Assembly: GCA_024362935.1 (NCBI GenBank)
Contig: JANCRA010000007.1
Location: forward strand, 14,386,503-14,450,502
From: Setophaga petechia
Taxonomy: Eukaryota > Chordata > Aves > Passeriformes > Parulidae
Reading direction: 5' to 3'
DNA: 64,000 nucleotides
A program made the position numbers and the translations under genes. The notes beneath the pieces are model-generated. The model was not told the DNA's origin. It worked only from the letters and a program-made list of their open reading frames with translations, and ran no database searches. Shown here piece after piece: positions 1 through 13,229 of this stretch (positions are counted from its first letter, which is position 1; each line of letters starts with the position of its first letter).

Positions 1-3000
1 CTTATGAAATTTTATACATCAATTTTTTTCTTTGTTGGAGAGAGTTCCTCAGCTCCAGGTGATTGTAGAGTTTATTGTGAAGTTGGTGTGATAATACAAC
101 AGAAATCCTGACAGTTCTGTGGTTTCCTGCAGAATCTTCTTTCCTTTTTTTCAATTTTATCAGTCTTCTCTCTTTCTTATCATGCTACGTACTTCGAAAA
201 GGGATGTCAGCTGTATTTAATTTTATACTCTTAGTGTTTAAGTGATTTTTGTGCTGAGCACACCAAGTGTTCTATAGGACACAACTAAGTAACCTGCTAA
301 TTTAACACCTTGACAACCCTCTCCAAAATTCTCCATTGCTTTTTTTCCTCTCCTCTTGATTAATTGGACTGTGTGAGAACAGTGAGCGTGCTCTGTTGAG
401 CTCCTTTCTCTTTCTTTGATAATGCCCATATTCTCATCAAGGTTTGGTTAATGAACCCAGAAGTACCAAGCACAATGCAGTTGGGTTTGATGAAATTTTC
501 TTTCTAGAGCTGTTCCTCATCATGGGTTGTGATGTCTGATCCTTGTAATGAACTAAGCAAGGTTGGCATCTCTGTAGCTGTAGTATCAAAGTAAAAACTA
601 AAAGGACAAAACATATGTAATTCTTTTTTTTTAAACATTAATATCAGATTAGTTGGGTAGATTCAGTATTACTTGCTGCTTTCTCTGTTGCTAGCCTTTG
701 TAATTTTATGCCATTGTGGTTGGTCTTACATGAAGTGAATGTGAGGTGGCATACTTTCCCCTCACAGTATTTCAAAAGAGCTGAACCCTAGTTGCTGCAC
801 AAGTTTCAATTTTAACAGTAAAGTAGGTTTTCTTAATAATAGAGAAATTATCTGAGATAATTCATTACAGCAAATTTTTTTATTGTATGTGGAGGTATTT
901 TGAGCCTAGTTGTGTTTGAAAAATATGATCCTTGCTGTATACATCCATCGTTTTGAGTCTTCTGTCTATGAGAAATCAAAATTACGATGTTAGTAACATT
1001 GTTATTTGTTGTAACCATGATTTCTTAGCTTATGCTTCATTTTCTACCCATATGGGGTGGATTGCCTGCCCTTGCTTCCCATAGCAATCAATTTTGGCCA
1101 GGCTGCTGTGAGCTTATTGCAGAAGTATGAGTTTTGGAGGAGTTTTTTGTTATTGTGCTGTTTTACTTTTTTTGGTTTTTTGTTTTTTTTGTTTTTTTTT
1201 TTTGGCCAGTATTTACCTAGAAATTATGTACCATACACCCCTAAATTTCCATAGCAATTGACTTTATTTCATTTTCATTTTTGCTATCACTACTTTTGCT
1301 ATTGTTTCGTAGACTTAATCTTATTTATATCTTGGTTGGTTTTTATATTAATATATTTAACAAGTAGTATTGGTTTTTTAGATGCATTTGTTAAAAGCAA
1401 GAAAAAAGCTTCAAAAGAATGAAGTAGATTGTGGAATACACTAAAGTAGCGGTCGCTTAGGAAAAGAAATACTCATTTCTTAGTGTTATAAAGAGTATTT
1501 AACTGTGTATCTGTAAGTAATAAAACCTGCCTATGTGACAATAGCCTTTTAATACAACAGGTTCAATCTATTTGATTAATTCTAATGTTTACCCTGTGAC
1601 TTACAGTACTTTGCATAAAACAATTTCTTTGTTAACATTGCCTGCTTTTATGAAAGCCATAATTCAGCTAATCGAGTATTGTTATACTGCAACCAATCTG
1701 CTAAAAATCTCCTCTGATAACAACATTTCTATGTATAAGAACAGCTGAGAAATACTGCACTATATTTATGCATGGATTTGGAGACAGGAAAACAGCACTG
1801 GATCTTTAAACTCCCTGTAACCAGCAGGTGGTGGTGCTGCCTTAGAAATCAGTGTAGGCTGAGGAGCCTGCAAGAGCTTCATTATGTATTGCTTTGCTAA
1901 GGAAACAATTCTATAAAAAAAATATTTCAGATGGCTCTTTTAAATGGTATACAGTTTTCCCCCATACTTGTCTCTAGAATCTGTATGTGCCTATGTAAAT
2001 AGGCACAGCATTTCATACTTTACATATGAAATTATATGATGGCCACACATATAACAGGAGTGTGAAGGCCTCCATCCCAGTAGAATACTACAGCTAAGTC
2101 TGAAAGAGTATTGGGCATCACTGAGCCTGATCCTATGAAAATTTAGTAAATGGAAGTTCTTCCACTGATGTGAGTGAAAACTGAATAAGACTAATAAGAA
2201 AGCCAGAGTTGAATGTTAATATTTCAGTTCTTTTTGTTCGGAGACACAGACATTTCTTCACCCTTTTTTTCACAAGCCAAAAGAAGTTTAATGGTATCAA
2301 ATTCTACAAAGTAAAAAATATGAAGAAAACACCAATTTATCAGTTGCACATTAACCACCTAGTTAAAAATAGAAACAACCTCAGCCGGATCCTCTCAAGT
2401 GTGTTTTCAAAAGTAAGGTGACTCATGGGGAAGCAGAGGAAGAATTGGAAAAAAATATATAAAATCTTAGAATTTAAGAATACAATCTCTTGGATTTATA
2501 AGTGTAGGAAAATCTTTACTTCACTGTAGTATTGGCAGGGACCTAATCTGTCTTTTGTAATGAGCAAGGTAAATAAAATTTTATTTCAACTTAAAACTTG
2601 AGACTATTAACTATTGAGGTTGAAATTACACTGGAAATATGTATTTTTAAGATGTTAAGATAAGTTGGCACTTCTAAATGGAAAAGAGAAGTAATAATGC
2701 TAATTAGATTTCTGCAGGATGAAATCTACACTTTCCAATGTTCACAGGAAGGAAACAGTTGCAGCAAGATTGAGCTGGAATTTGTGGAGTCCTGCTCCAA
2801 AGGCATGGAAATATCGCTTTCCTGAACACTGAAATACTCTGCCTGACAAATACAATCTATGCTGTAAATATTAGATTTCTAATCCCAAGGAGTAGAGCAA
2901 TCACCAAGGACTCCTGTCCTTACTTTTACTCATAGTTACTTCAAGGCATTGCATATTTTTCTCTGATTTTAATGGAGCAGGGGGAGTATAAGCAGTAAAG

Positions 3001-6000
3001 AGATCATAGGCACAATGATGAGTAGCCTTTCAAATGTAGATTTTTCTTTTTTTAATAGTAGCTTATTTTTTGTCCACAAGTAGAACTTCATTGTTTTCTG
3101 CAGTGACTGATCAGATTGTGGGTGTTTTTAGTCACAAAGGGGAAACTTCCTTAACTTTGTAAAAACAAGAGAGATCCCTCCTACAGTTTAGCAGAACTGC
3201 ATAACTACAGTGTGCCCTTGCTAGTGTCACAGCTTCTTCCTCTGTGTCCCTTATAGTTGGTGTCAAAATCTTCTTTGAGGCAATAGGACAAAGGACAATA
3301 TAATTTGGGTTGCTATGCATTGAAACAAGGATAGTCTGTGACAATGCATGGAATATTATCATTTGCTCTGTGTTTCTACTGCTAAAGTATCTCCCAAAGA
3401 TGTCTTTTGGCTTTACATGTCACACCTTGGGGAACTGTCAAAGGGCTGCTCATAAGGAAATTGGTGCCCTTTAATTGACACTTTTTTTTAAAGGAAGGGA
3501 AATAGAAACATAAAAATAAAAAGGATGTTCCAGTTATTCAATGTTAGAGGCACACGTTCATGTCTAATAAAAAAAAAAACCACCAAGCACTATAATAACA
3601 GTATCACATATGACTATAGTATTTTTTTATGGAATGTATTCAAAAGGTACTTTTCAAACAACAGTAGCAACATTGCAGTCTTACATTTACTAGGTCTGAG
3701 AAAATTAGAGATTAACAACCACAATTTCACATCATTTGGTCACTTGAATTTTAGCAAGATCTGTGACTAATAAAATCTTTTTAAACAGAATTGACTGCAA
3801 GTGAGCCACCCAATGCTGTGTAGCCCAAGATCAGTGGTAAAACTAAATCCCAGTCAGGAGATTCCCAATCCTCTGCCTGTAGCCATGGGGTCATAGATGG
3901 TCTGTTAAAATGTTAACAACCATGTGGCTTTGAGCAATCCTTTTGTACTTTGCTGTGCTGGAGACAGCAGCTGGGGCTCCAAAATCGTATTTCATAGCTG
4001 GCTGGGACTTGGTAGGAAGCACAGGGTCTGAACAGCTCTCTTCTGACACTTGGGGTAACATTTTCTGTAGCTCCTCCTCCATGTTCATAGCAGAACACCT
4101 TGTTATAATGAAGTAATATGATTTAAAATTTAACTCGGCATATTTACACTTGCCATACCAATGAGACACTGACTTTCCTTATTCTCCAAAGTGCAATCTG
4201 AAAAAACAAAGTTAGTTCCCTTCACTTTGATGTTTGTCTGGAGAACAGACCCCCCTGAAAATAGATCATGTTCTGGTTTAAGTTCTGCAGTTTAGGGACA
4301 TCTCCATTTCTTCACCCTTTCCCAAAACAAACTTTACTTTATCCAAATAGTATTCTGTATGGATATGGCATAGCGGAGAAGTCTATTGGACAATTAAATG
4401 GACAGGGAGGAAAAAAAAGCCCACTGATGATTTGGTTTCTTTTAACTTTTCATTTGACATTTTTCCAATAACAGTTTAATGACTTGAATAAACAATTACA
4501 GAGTGAATAATAATTTGAAAAGGCAGTGGAGAATGAAGACTAAAAATCAAGAAAAATGTATGAAAGAATACTAAAATTTGATTTAGAAAATATGTTCAAG
4601 GTTCAGTGGACCTATGACTTAATCTAAATATAAATTAGCATTCGATTAGGGATTGAAGTAGCTTTTTTTCTACTGTGCAAACTTGGCAGGGAAAAGAGAG
4701 GATGTTTGTTATGCACAAATAGTGTCCTATTGTGTATATACCTCTGTATTGGAACGAGAAATCAAATCCATGAAATCAGAAGCCTTTCTTCTCAAAATGG
4801 CACACACCAATGTGTGTAAAATGCTGTTGATATGGGAAAGGCTTGCTTCTCATTTGTGACAGCATATACATGAGTTATGAACAGCTCCTGATCTAAAGTC
4901 CACTGAAGTCTGTGTAAATGTTTTTTCTGACTTTACTGGACTTTGGATTAACCACAGTTTGGAAAGCCTTAAACCACTTTGCTTGCTGAAGTCATAGTAA
5001 CAGAGAAGTGATAGCAATTAATACAGCATTCATATTAGTTATGTTATTGAATTAAACTGGAGGAGCAAAGAAAAAAATACCATATTTCTGTGGTAACCTT
5101 AGGGAATTTCTCTGCTCTTAAAAACAAGCACAAATGATGTAAATCCATATGCCAGACCTTTTTCACCAGAAGATTCAAGTTATAGGTTTTTTGGGTTTCC
5201 AAACTCCTTTGTAGTCTATTTTTCATCCTTTATATAAGTTACTCTAAAAGATAAAGAATTTAAAGTCTATATTGATTTCACTGAGTATCAGAGCAGCCAT
5301 CTTAAATTAATAACAGGATCCAGCATGGCAAGATTCCGCATTTGCTGTTAACTGTCTTTTTTTCAGCATTCACAGAAAAGCAAAGATGAGAAATATACCT
5401 GTAGCTGAGTTTCAGTTCCTAATGTGGGAGAATAATTAAGACTGAAAGACCATGTATTATTAATACAAAATTTAAGTATTGGATGCTAATAGAAAGAAAA
5501 CGGAAAAAAAGAAAAAAGTAGTAGACACAATGCATTTGTTTTGAAATTTTATTTGCCTTTTGCCAAAAAGTACAAGCCTGGGACAAAAAGAGGGAAAAAA
5601 AAAAAAAAAGAAGAGAAATAAGAGAAATGTTTCTTGATCTGCAGTTTCAAAGAGAATGTCTCATGTAAGCACCATTCAGTATTTGCAAAATGTTCTGATG
5701 ATGCATTCTTGACATTCTTGGATCTTGATGTTTTATCCGCTTTAAGTGGCAGACACTGCAACCAAAAGCCAGCTTCACCTGTTTTTCTAATGGTGTTCAT
5801 GTGTAGATATGCAGCGTATCTTTTTGTATTAAAAAACCAGAATGAAATGCATTTCCCTGAGTATGTAATGCACATAGAAACAAAAGCAGCAATCCTGTTT
5901 CATTTGAATTACCATTTCAGACACCAAGCAAACACTGCTCCACAGTTTCTAAAATTAACATTCTTTTATCTCATCAAGCACCATTATATTGTAGTTTCTA

Positions 6001-6239
6001 GTCAATGATTTCATTACATCTGTTACCACCAAAAAAAAAAATCAAGTAAATTTGTTAAGTAAATAGTTCACTGGCATAAAATGATTTTTAGAGGATGAAT
6101 AATGTGGGGTGTTTTTTTTTCCCCAACAAATAACAAATGTTTTGATTAAATCATATTTCAATACTATGCTAAATTCCAACCCCAACTGATTTGGCACATT
6201 TCCTTTTTTGAAAGTACCTTTGATAAGAAATGCATTACA

Positions 6240-6730
6240 AACTCATCAGTTTAGCTTCCTGTTAACAAAGAGACAGCAGCCGTCTGGATTATTCTAGATC
6301 CGCAGTGAAACTGCCACACTATGTATGCTCAAAGTAAAGCTGTGCAAGTTTGACAAGGGGCAGATGAATCCAGGAGTTATTGTGCAGGGGTTTAAGTCTA
6401 TGCGGCAGCTGACGGTTGAAATAATCATCTATACATCGCTCTGAGCTAGCTGAGGAAAGGTTGAAGCTGTATATTTTCAACATATCTAGCCTAATGGTTA
6501 ATCTGTTGTCTTGTACAGGGGGTGCTGGGTGGAATCACAGCAATAGCTGACAGTTTGGAGGAATTGCTGTGGGTATTTTCAGTTGCCTGATTCACAAAGT
6601 GGTAGGTAGAAAAAAGTCTAAACAGGCTTGTCATTGAATGAGGCAAGTCATGCTCGCTGTCACTCCCATCAAAAGAACTCTGGTAGCCAAAAGCTCAATC
6701 AACATATTGATTATTTGCATTTAGTAATAC
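6240..6730. promoter_or_regulatory. Candidate conserved non-coding block A
   Basis: This stretch lacks simple repeats and has more CpG and balanced base use than its neighbourhood (for example gcagccgtctggatt, ctatgcggcagctgacggtt, catcgctctgagctagctga). It ends with an octamer site ATTTGCAT at 6713-6720 next to ATTGATTATT, both typical of POU and homeodomain binding sites. No open frame covers it. This is the look of deeply conserved intronic enhancers, but conservation cannot be measured from one sequence. Confidence 0.3.
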
Positions 6731-9575
6731 AGGGCTGCAGCTTGCCTTCACCCCCCGCCCCATGAAAGCTGAGCCAGATTGCAGAAGGGTGACTGCTCCT
6801 TTGGAGGTCAGCTTGGGAGAAGTTCAGGAGAAAGACATTGGTTAAGTTGGGGGGAGAAATAAAATATTTCTTCAAACCAAGATAGTTTAACTGTTAGGAA
6901 CACTCTCTGTATTTCTAATGCTGGATCTGACATATCTTCACAGTGACATGGCATTACTCACTACAGAGATTAAGGGGGTGCAGTATGAATTAGACTGAAA
7001 CAAAAATGAAGTATCTGCAAGTGACAGCTCTGGCTGATGGCTGACTATGAAGGAAAACACTGTGCTAGTGTCTGGAGAAAAACAGTGCTGAAAGCCCAGC
7101 AGCTGATAGAGATGGGGGAGGAGAGGAGCACTGGGTATCAGTGGTGGTTGTTTAGAATGTCTGGTTTTGGTCAGGATATTTTTTCTCCTTTAAAACACAT
7201 TTTCATCTTCCCTTCCAGGCAAATCATGCTGAAGCCAGTTTCAGCCATTTTGTTGAAAGCACTGTACTGGTATTCTGCCTTGTTACATTTAAATTAAAGC
7301 TCAGCCCAGTTTTAAGTTATGGCAAGTGTATGCTCACAAAGAATAAATAGAGATTGCCACAGGCATTAGTTTAACTACATTTGTTGTTTTAAAAATGTTC
7401 AGGGAGTTGCAGATTGCAATTCAAATTATCTTCATTATAATAAATAAAATTTATAGAAATAGAAACTGGCATGATTCCCTAACGTAGTCTGTAGGCAAGT
7501 GTATATTCATTGAGCTTGAAAGGGAGTTCCTGAGGGTGGGGGTAAGGAATAGGAATATATGCAACTTCAAAATACCTTTACGATTGCATTAATATATCAC
7601 ATTTTATACATATTATTTTTTATCTCTCTAATGCTGACAGGCTTCTTGGGCAAATTCTGCCCAGCATTTATTAAAAGTAGATTGTGTTCACCCAGGGTGC
7701 AATTAGAAAATACTACAGAAAATGGAATTTCTTACCCTTACTCTACTTTTATCCTGTTCCTTGCTGTTTGCCATTCTCAAAAAGAAGTTTAAAATTTGGT
7801 CTCAAAATGGCTCTCAAAATATTCTTAGGTAATAATAATGCCTTATGAATACATGAAAATGTACTGAACAGTTCTGAGGAACTTAGGCAGCATAAACAAT
7901 GCCGGCCTGTGACTGTTTGCATTGGAAATAAAGTCATATGTCGTGCTACATAAAAATAAAATAATCTAACTATGACTAGAAAATTAGTCCTGTTTTAGTA
8001 TACCTGGTGGTGCTAAATTCATCCCATACTTAGTAAAGAACCCTGGTGGATTTGGAGGCTGTTATTTGCTGTTGCACAGTAGTACGAAAAATTACCCCAA
8101 TCCAGACAGTTTGATTGCCAAACCTAGTGAGGCAGTGACAATATGTAAGGATGTATTTAGTTCCATAAAATTAACAGCAATCTTTGTTTCCCAAATATGG
8201 TTTTTATGGAAATCAGCCCACATAATAGTGCAAGAAGCCAATCGGATTTTAAAAAAATTATTGATAAAAATTAACTGTCTTTGCTGAACAGGGGAATGCT
8301 CCGTAAGTATTTTAGGTTCTGCACACTATAGTCTTTATCTGCTGAAGCTGACCTTTGTTTCTCACCTGGTTGTACAGAACTGCTTCATCCAAAATCTCTG
8401 TGCTTGCTCATGTATCTCAGGGTGTATTCTGACAGCCCCTTGTATGTGGCACAGCGCGCACCTTCAGACTATTTACACTACGAGTAACCAGTTTCACTCT
8501 TCTGTGGTAAAAAAATATGTGTAATTTTAGAAGGAATGGAAAAAGGGATTATTATCTCTACCAGAGATAGGTCATTCAGATATTATTCTGTAATCCTTGC
8601 TTTTGAAGACTGAGTAAAAAGACTCGGGCCATAAACTATTGGAGAAAGAAAATCATCCTCTGTACAAAGAATTTCATACTCGTCCACTGTGGGTCTTCTT
8701 CCACTTTGATCTAAGCTCTTGAGGCAGGAGGTTTGAAGTCATGGGGTGAAACCAGTAGTTAGAATTTTTAGATTTGGAATAATTTGACCAAAAAAAAAAA
8801 TTGGCAACTTGTTATGCCCATGCTCAGTGGTAGTACCTGTCCACATAGTTGGAAACAAGGGGAAGTAACTTAGTTGTTAAGCAGCTCAGTCTGCCTTCCT
8901 GCTGAGCAAGATCATGTGGTGCTGTTAAATATGGTGCCGTGCTCCAGATATGAAGTCATACCAAAAGACAAGTGTTTTTGTTCTGACACGTGCTGTGCCA
9001 CCACAAGCACAAAATCTTAGGAAAGCTTGAATTTGTCTGCATGGAATATGCCATAAAACATACATTGCTATGGAAGGTTATTGCTTAATAGTCAGGTCTG
9101 GTATCTGAAACCATCACTTATTGAACTCCAGAAGAGACTGTAAAAAGATTATGGTGTTTCTTATAACTTGATTAAAGCGTTGATAAGCTTAATAGATTCT
9201 GGTCTTCTTCCATTTCATGTGAAGATACTTTGATAGAGGATGTGGATTTTTAAAGATTATTTCCAGTATTATTATCTGCACTTTAAAAATAGAACTGAGT
9301 TGATGCATATCGAGGCCTTCAAATACATGCTTGACCAGTGACATGTGTAGGGAGATAGTTCTCTGCAGATATATTTTATCATCTGAAAATTATTTCACTT
9401 GGAGGAATATCAAAAGTAGAAGTACAAAATGTGATAAAAAACACAGTAACTCTGAGGTAAAATTGATAATTTTCATGTAGTGTATTCAATATTTTGTCTT
9501 CATGGCATTATTGCTAATCAAAGATTTATGCTCTCCTCTGATGATTTAAAATACATGTGAACTTTGGTGACTATG

Positions 9576-9576
<1 letters not shown>

Positions 9577-9626
<50 letters not shown>
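9577..9626. repeat. ATT trinucleotide microsatellite
   Basis: Fifty bases of uninterrupted ATT repeat, about 16-17 units. It is deep inside an intron and likely to vary in length between individuals. Confidence 0.97.
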
Positions 9627-10010
9627 GTTACTTCTATTAGTAAAAATCACAATAGTATCATAAATTAGTTTTTAATTCTTTTCTCACTAATTTTTCAATC
9701 TATCTCAGAATAGTAGCAAGCCATCAAAAGGTTATTAAAGTGGAATGGGTGCTTTGCCACCAACCTGTTCAACCTTGTTAAAAGGTACCTTCAAATGACT
9801 CTTGTTCCTATACACTCACCTTTTCCTTGAGAGAGACAGATTTTGTGCTTGAAGAAAAATGGCAAGCATGGGAATGCTATTTTATCTTTCCTCTTACCAG
9901 ATGGTGTTTCTAGCTGGTGGTAAACTAAACAAAGATCCCAAAAAACATGCTGACCTCAAATACTTTGCCTCTAGTCTCTGCTCAGTGTTCTCCATAGAAT
10001 CTTTAAGGCA

Positions 10011-10042
10011 ATTGAAACATATATATATATATATGTTTCAAT
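10011..10042. repeat. Perfect 32-bp palindrome around an AT run
   Basis: The arms attgaaac and gtttcaat flank an alternating AT core, and the 32 bases are perfectly self-complementary with the centre between 10026 and 10027. Such a site can extrude as a cruciform. No flanking transposon ends are visible. Confidence 0.93.
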
Positions 10043-13000
10043 AATAAATAATCCTGCAAGTTTATCAGTCCACCAACTACTCCCTACCTAAACTTCTTAC
10101 TTCATTATACAACCAATAATAGGTCTTAGCAGCTCTGTTCTATACCTTCTTGTCTATGCTATACTCATTCAGAATGAAACAAGCATTAGGAGAAGATCTT
10201 TATTGCATCTTTTTACCAGAAAAATATTTTGTTGTTGGTTGTTACTGCAGGTGCCATTTGTTAGAGGTATTAGTAGATAGGGTAGTGTTTAAGTAGCCTT
10301 GATATATTATCAGTGGAAGACAAAGAATCACAGTTTTAAGCTAAATCCATATTTAGGAAATTGAATTTCTTAACTTTCTTTTCAGAGGCACTATGTATGA
10401 CCTCCTGAAATTTACAGTATGCAGCACTGTTGAATACTCAACAATTTTTATGTGGGTTCCTTAAAATCAGTTTAATTCCATAAGTATGCTTGCTCAATTT
10501 TGAAGTGGTGACCTTATGTTTTCTATGATTCCTTATTTATTTTAATAGCAGCAGAGTGTTTTACCTCCCCTGTCATTTTCAGTAGTTTCAAAGAAATAAA
10601 CATCTTCCACAGATAGTAAATATCAAAGCCCTTATCAACATGGGGAAATAAGTATTACCTCAGACATACTTACCCTAGGATGGGATTATTGCTTAAAGGT
10701 GATAATATTGTTGAATAATCCTTCTATAAGTATTCTATAAAGTCATTTTTAGAGGAAAAAAAGAAACAACAACATAAGAAAGCTGCAGGTATAAACCTTT
10801 ATTTCTGCAGTTGGAACTGATACCTTAAGCTTTAATGTCTGTATTTCCACATAATATCAAAACTGACTCATGCCTGTGGTTTTAAATATTTTTTTAATAT
10901 GAAGAAATTAATTTAAATTTTTTCTTATTATTTAGAAGTAAAGAATGCAGCTAGACCAAGTTACCCAAAAGGTTCATATCAGTTCAAGAATGCAACTACT
11001 AATGCATTGATTGATGCCAAGTCCACTGAAGGAATCCTGGAACCTGTTCCACTTGTTAATAACCGTAAAGGGAGCCTCTTCCTACCCAACAACCCCTCGC
11101 TGCTGCACCTTAACTTACTGAGTTCTGTTGAACAAGGAAAATCTACCTACTGTAGATTGCAAAGGGCACTCAGCTTGCCTGTAAAATACCGCTGCCATTC
11201 CCAAAAGCCTGGGTTGAACCAAGATCTCCGTAGGTAGCCCAGTAGTTGGATGCATAAGGCAATACAGAATGGTTTGTGCATGGTTTTGCAGTCTGTTTTC
11301 AATGTGACTGTGACATTACTAATGCTCTGTTAAGTGCTTACAGATGTGGGTTTCTCCAGATGTGGTGATTAATAAGTTAATCGAGATAGCTGGCCAACTA
11401 ATGTTCCTGGGTGGTTTGTGCTTTACATTTCAAAGGATTTAATTGCTTTGGAGCATTTACATGCTAGGCAGAATGAATTTACCAGGTATCCCAGTTCATG
11501 TGATGTTCAGTAACATCCATGTTATTTCAAATTTCAGCTCTTTTTGGTGTCTAAAAATGCATCTGTAAATTAGTGCAGCTAGTGATCTGGGAGAGGCAGT
11601 AAAGGAGACAGTGTTGTTTTAAAAATAGTTAGAAAACAACAAAGAAAAAAGTTATGAACTTGTCCACTGTTTTCGAAGACTTACCCTTTGTTTTTGCTTT
11701 AAAAATGAAATGAGGATAAAAGTCAAGTAATATGTTGCTACAGATGTTCAACTCCACATTAAGCCTGTTAATATTACCAGCACATCTTAAACCAATTCAT
11801 GGAACATTGTCTGGAGGTTATGTCATTGAAATAATGAACACTCTTTACTCAAGAATAAGCAAACATGTTAAAACATCAGTGTAACTTTAAATTAAACTCC
11901 AACATAAAACTGAGTGTCTGAAGCCTCATTAGACTCGCCTGACATTTTTTTAGCATTGAGTCTTCCTGAACTGCAAAACTGTTATTAGACAAGTGAGCTC
12001 TGGGCTGTTATAGCAGTACAGTAAGTGTTATACTTAGGGATGTGCAAACAAGCTCTTGAATGTTATTAGAGGCTGAATTGAGTTCCAAATCTATAAAACT
12101 CTGTGTCCAATTCTTGAACTTCCAATTTTCATTAAAGCGGTAAAAAAGTCTGTACAACATAATATGGCTGTAGTTAATACAAATCCTGTAGTATAAAGAC
12201 ATAAAAGTTGTGGACTCATTAACAAAAATAAACATACAATGTCTGATATATGAATTTATTTGTCATGTATCACAGCCCCACTATGCAAATATGTTTGTCT
12301 TTCATAAGAACAAGCGAATTTAAGACTCCCTTTTAAATTAATGCAGACACAGAAACCATGAAACTAAAATATTTAATAACCTTACTGAAAGTTTTGCAAG
12401 ATCCACTTCTTTAAATAGGTAGGAAATTGATAGGAGTATCTGAAGGATAATAATTAAATATGTTTTATCCTACTTACTGCTAAGAAACCACTTGTGAATT
12501 ATCACTGCAACATTTTTGGGAACCAAGCCATAGGTAATAGTGTCCATTAGATACTATTCACATATTTCAGCTTCATGTGTTCCCTTCCCCCATTCCTGTG
12601 GAGCTGTGTTGGTAAACTGCAGATGCCCTGTAAACTCTGTGCAGAATTTCAATGAAAAATAAAACTTGATTTTCTCTCATATGATGAATATAGATGTACT
12701 TCCATTGCTGCAATGAGAATAAATGCCTTTCTTGGTTAAGCAACAAATTGAGATCCCTCAGAAGGCTTTGCTAACAGGAATTAACCAGTGAGCCTCGCCA
12801 TTTGGGCTTTGCAGGCAACTGGTGACAGTAATATAATTTGAATATGACAAACACATATCCAAAGAGGAAACTTATTTATTGCAGATATGGTACTGATACC
12901 AAGTGCAGACTGTTAGAAATGTACTTCTAGAAGTTGTTATTTTGGATGGTTAAAAAGTAAGACTTTGCTTTTAATTGGGTGGCAGGTTACCATCTCCTGG

Positions 13001-13173
13001 CAGCACTGCAGAACACAAATGTTGGACCATATAGTACAAAAGCATCCTTATTGTATTAACATTCAGAATTTGAAAGGATCTGGAAGGAGTCTTATTAGCT
13101 AGCTGAAAACCTGGAAGAATATTATTTTTTAATATTGCTTTCTCTTGTGCAAAGAAATATTTCTGGTTATAAT

Positions 13174-13229
13174 ATTATCTACAGTTCACTTGTGTTACTG
13201 TGATTATCTACAGTTCACTTGTGTTACTG
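13174..13229. repeat. Perfect tandem duplication, 29-bp period
   Basis: A 27-base segment starting attatctacagttcacttg and ending tgttactg occurs at 13174-13200 and again at 13203-13229 without a mismatch, separated by tg. Identity of the copies suggests a recent duplication. Confidence 0.95.

Noticed and set aside
1160..1205. T/G-rich run as a possible splice tract
   Set aside because: No acceptor with an open in-phase exon follows; it is low-complexity intron sequence.
5634..6008. 124-codon plus-strand open frame
   Set aside because: It overlaps a 108-codon minus-strand frame and has no recognisable domain. The stretch may be conserved non-coding sequence, but I see too little to call it.
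11200..11260. Possible tRNA-like B-box (gggttgaacc)
   Set aside because: The string is a short palindrome, not a proper GGTTCGAANCC box, and no matching A-box or cloverleaf could be found.
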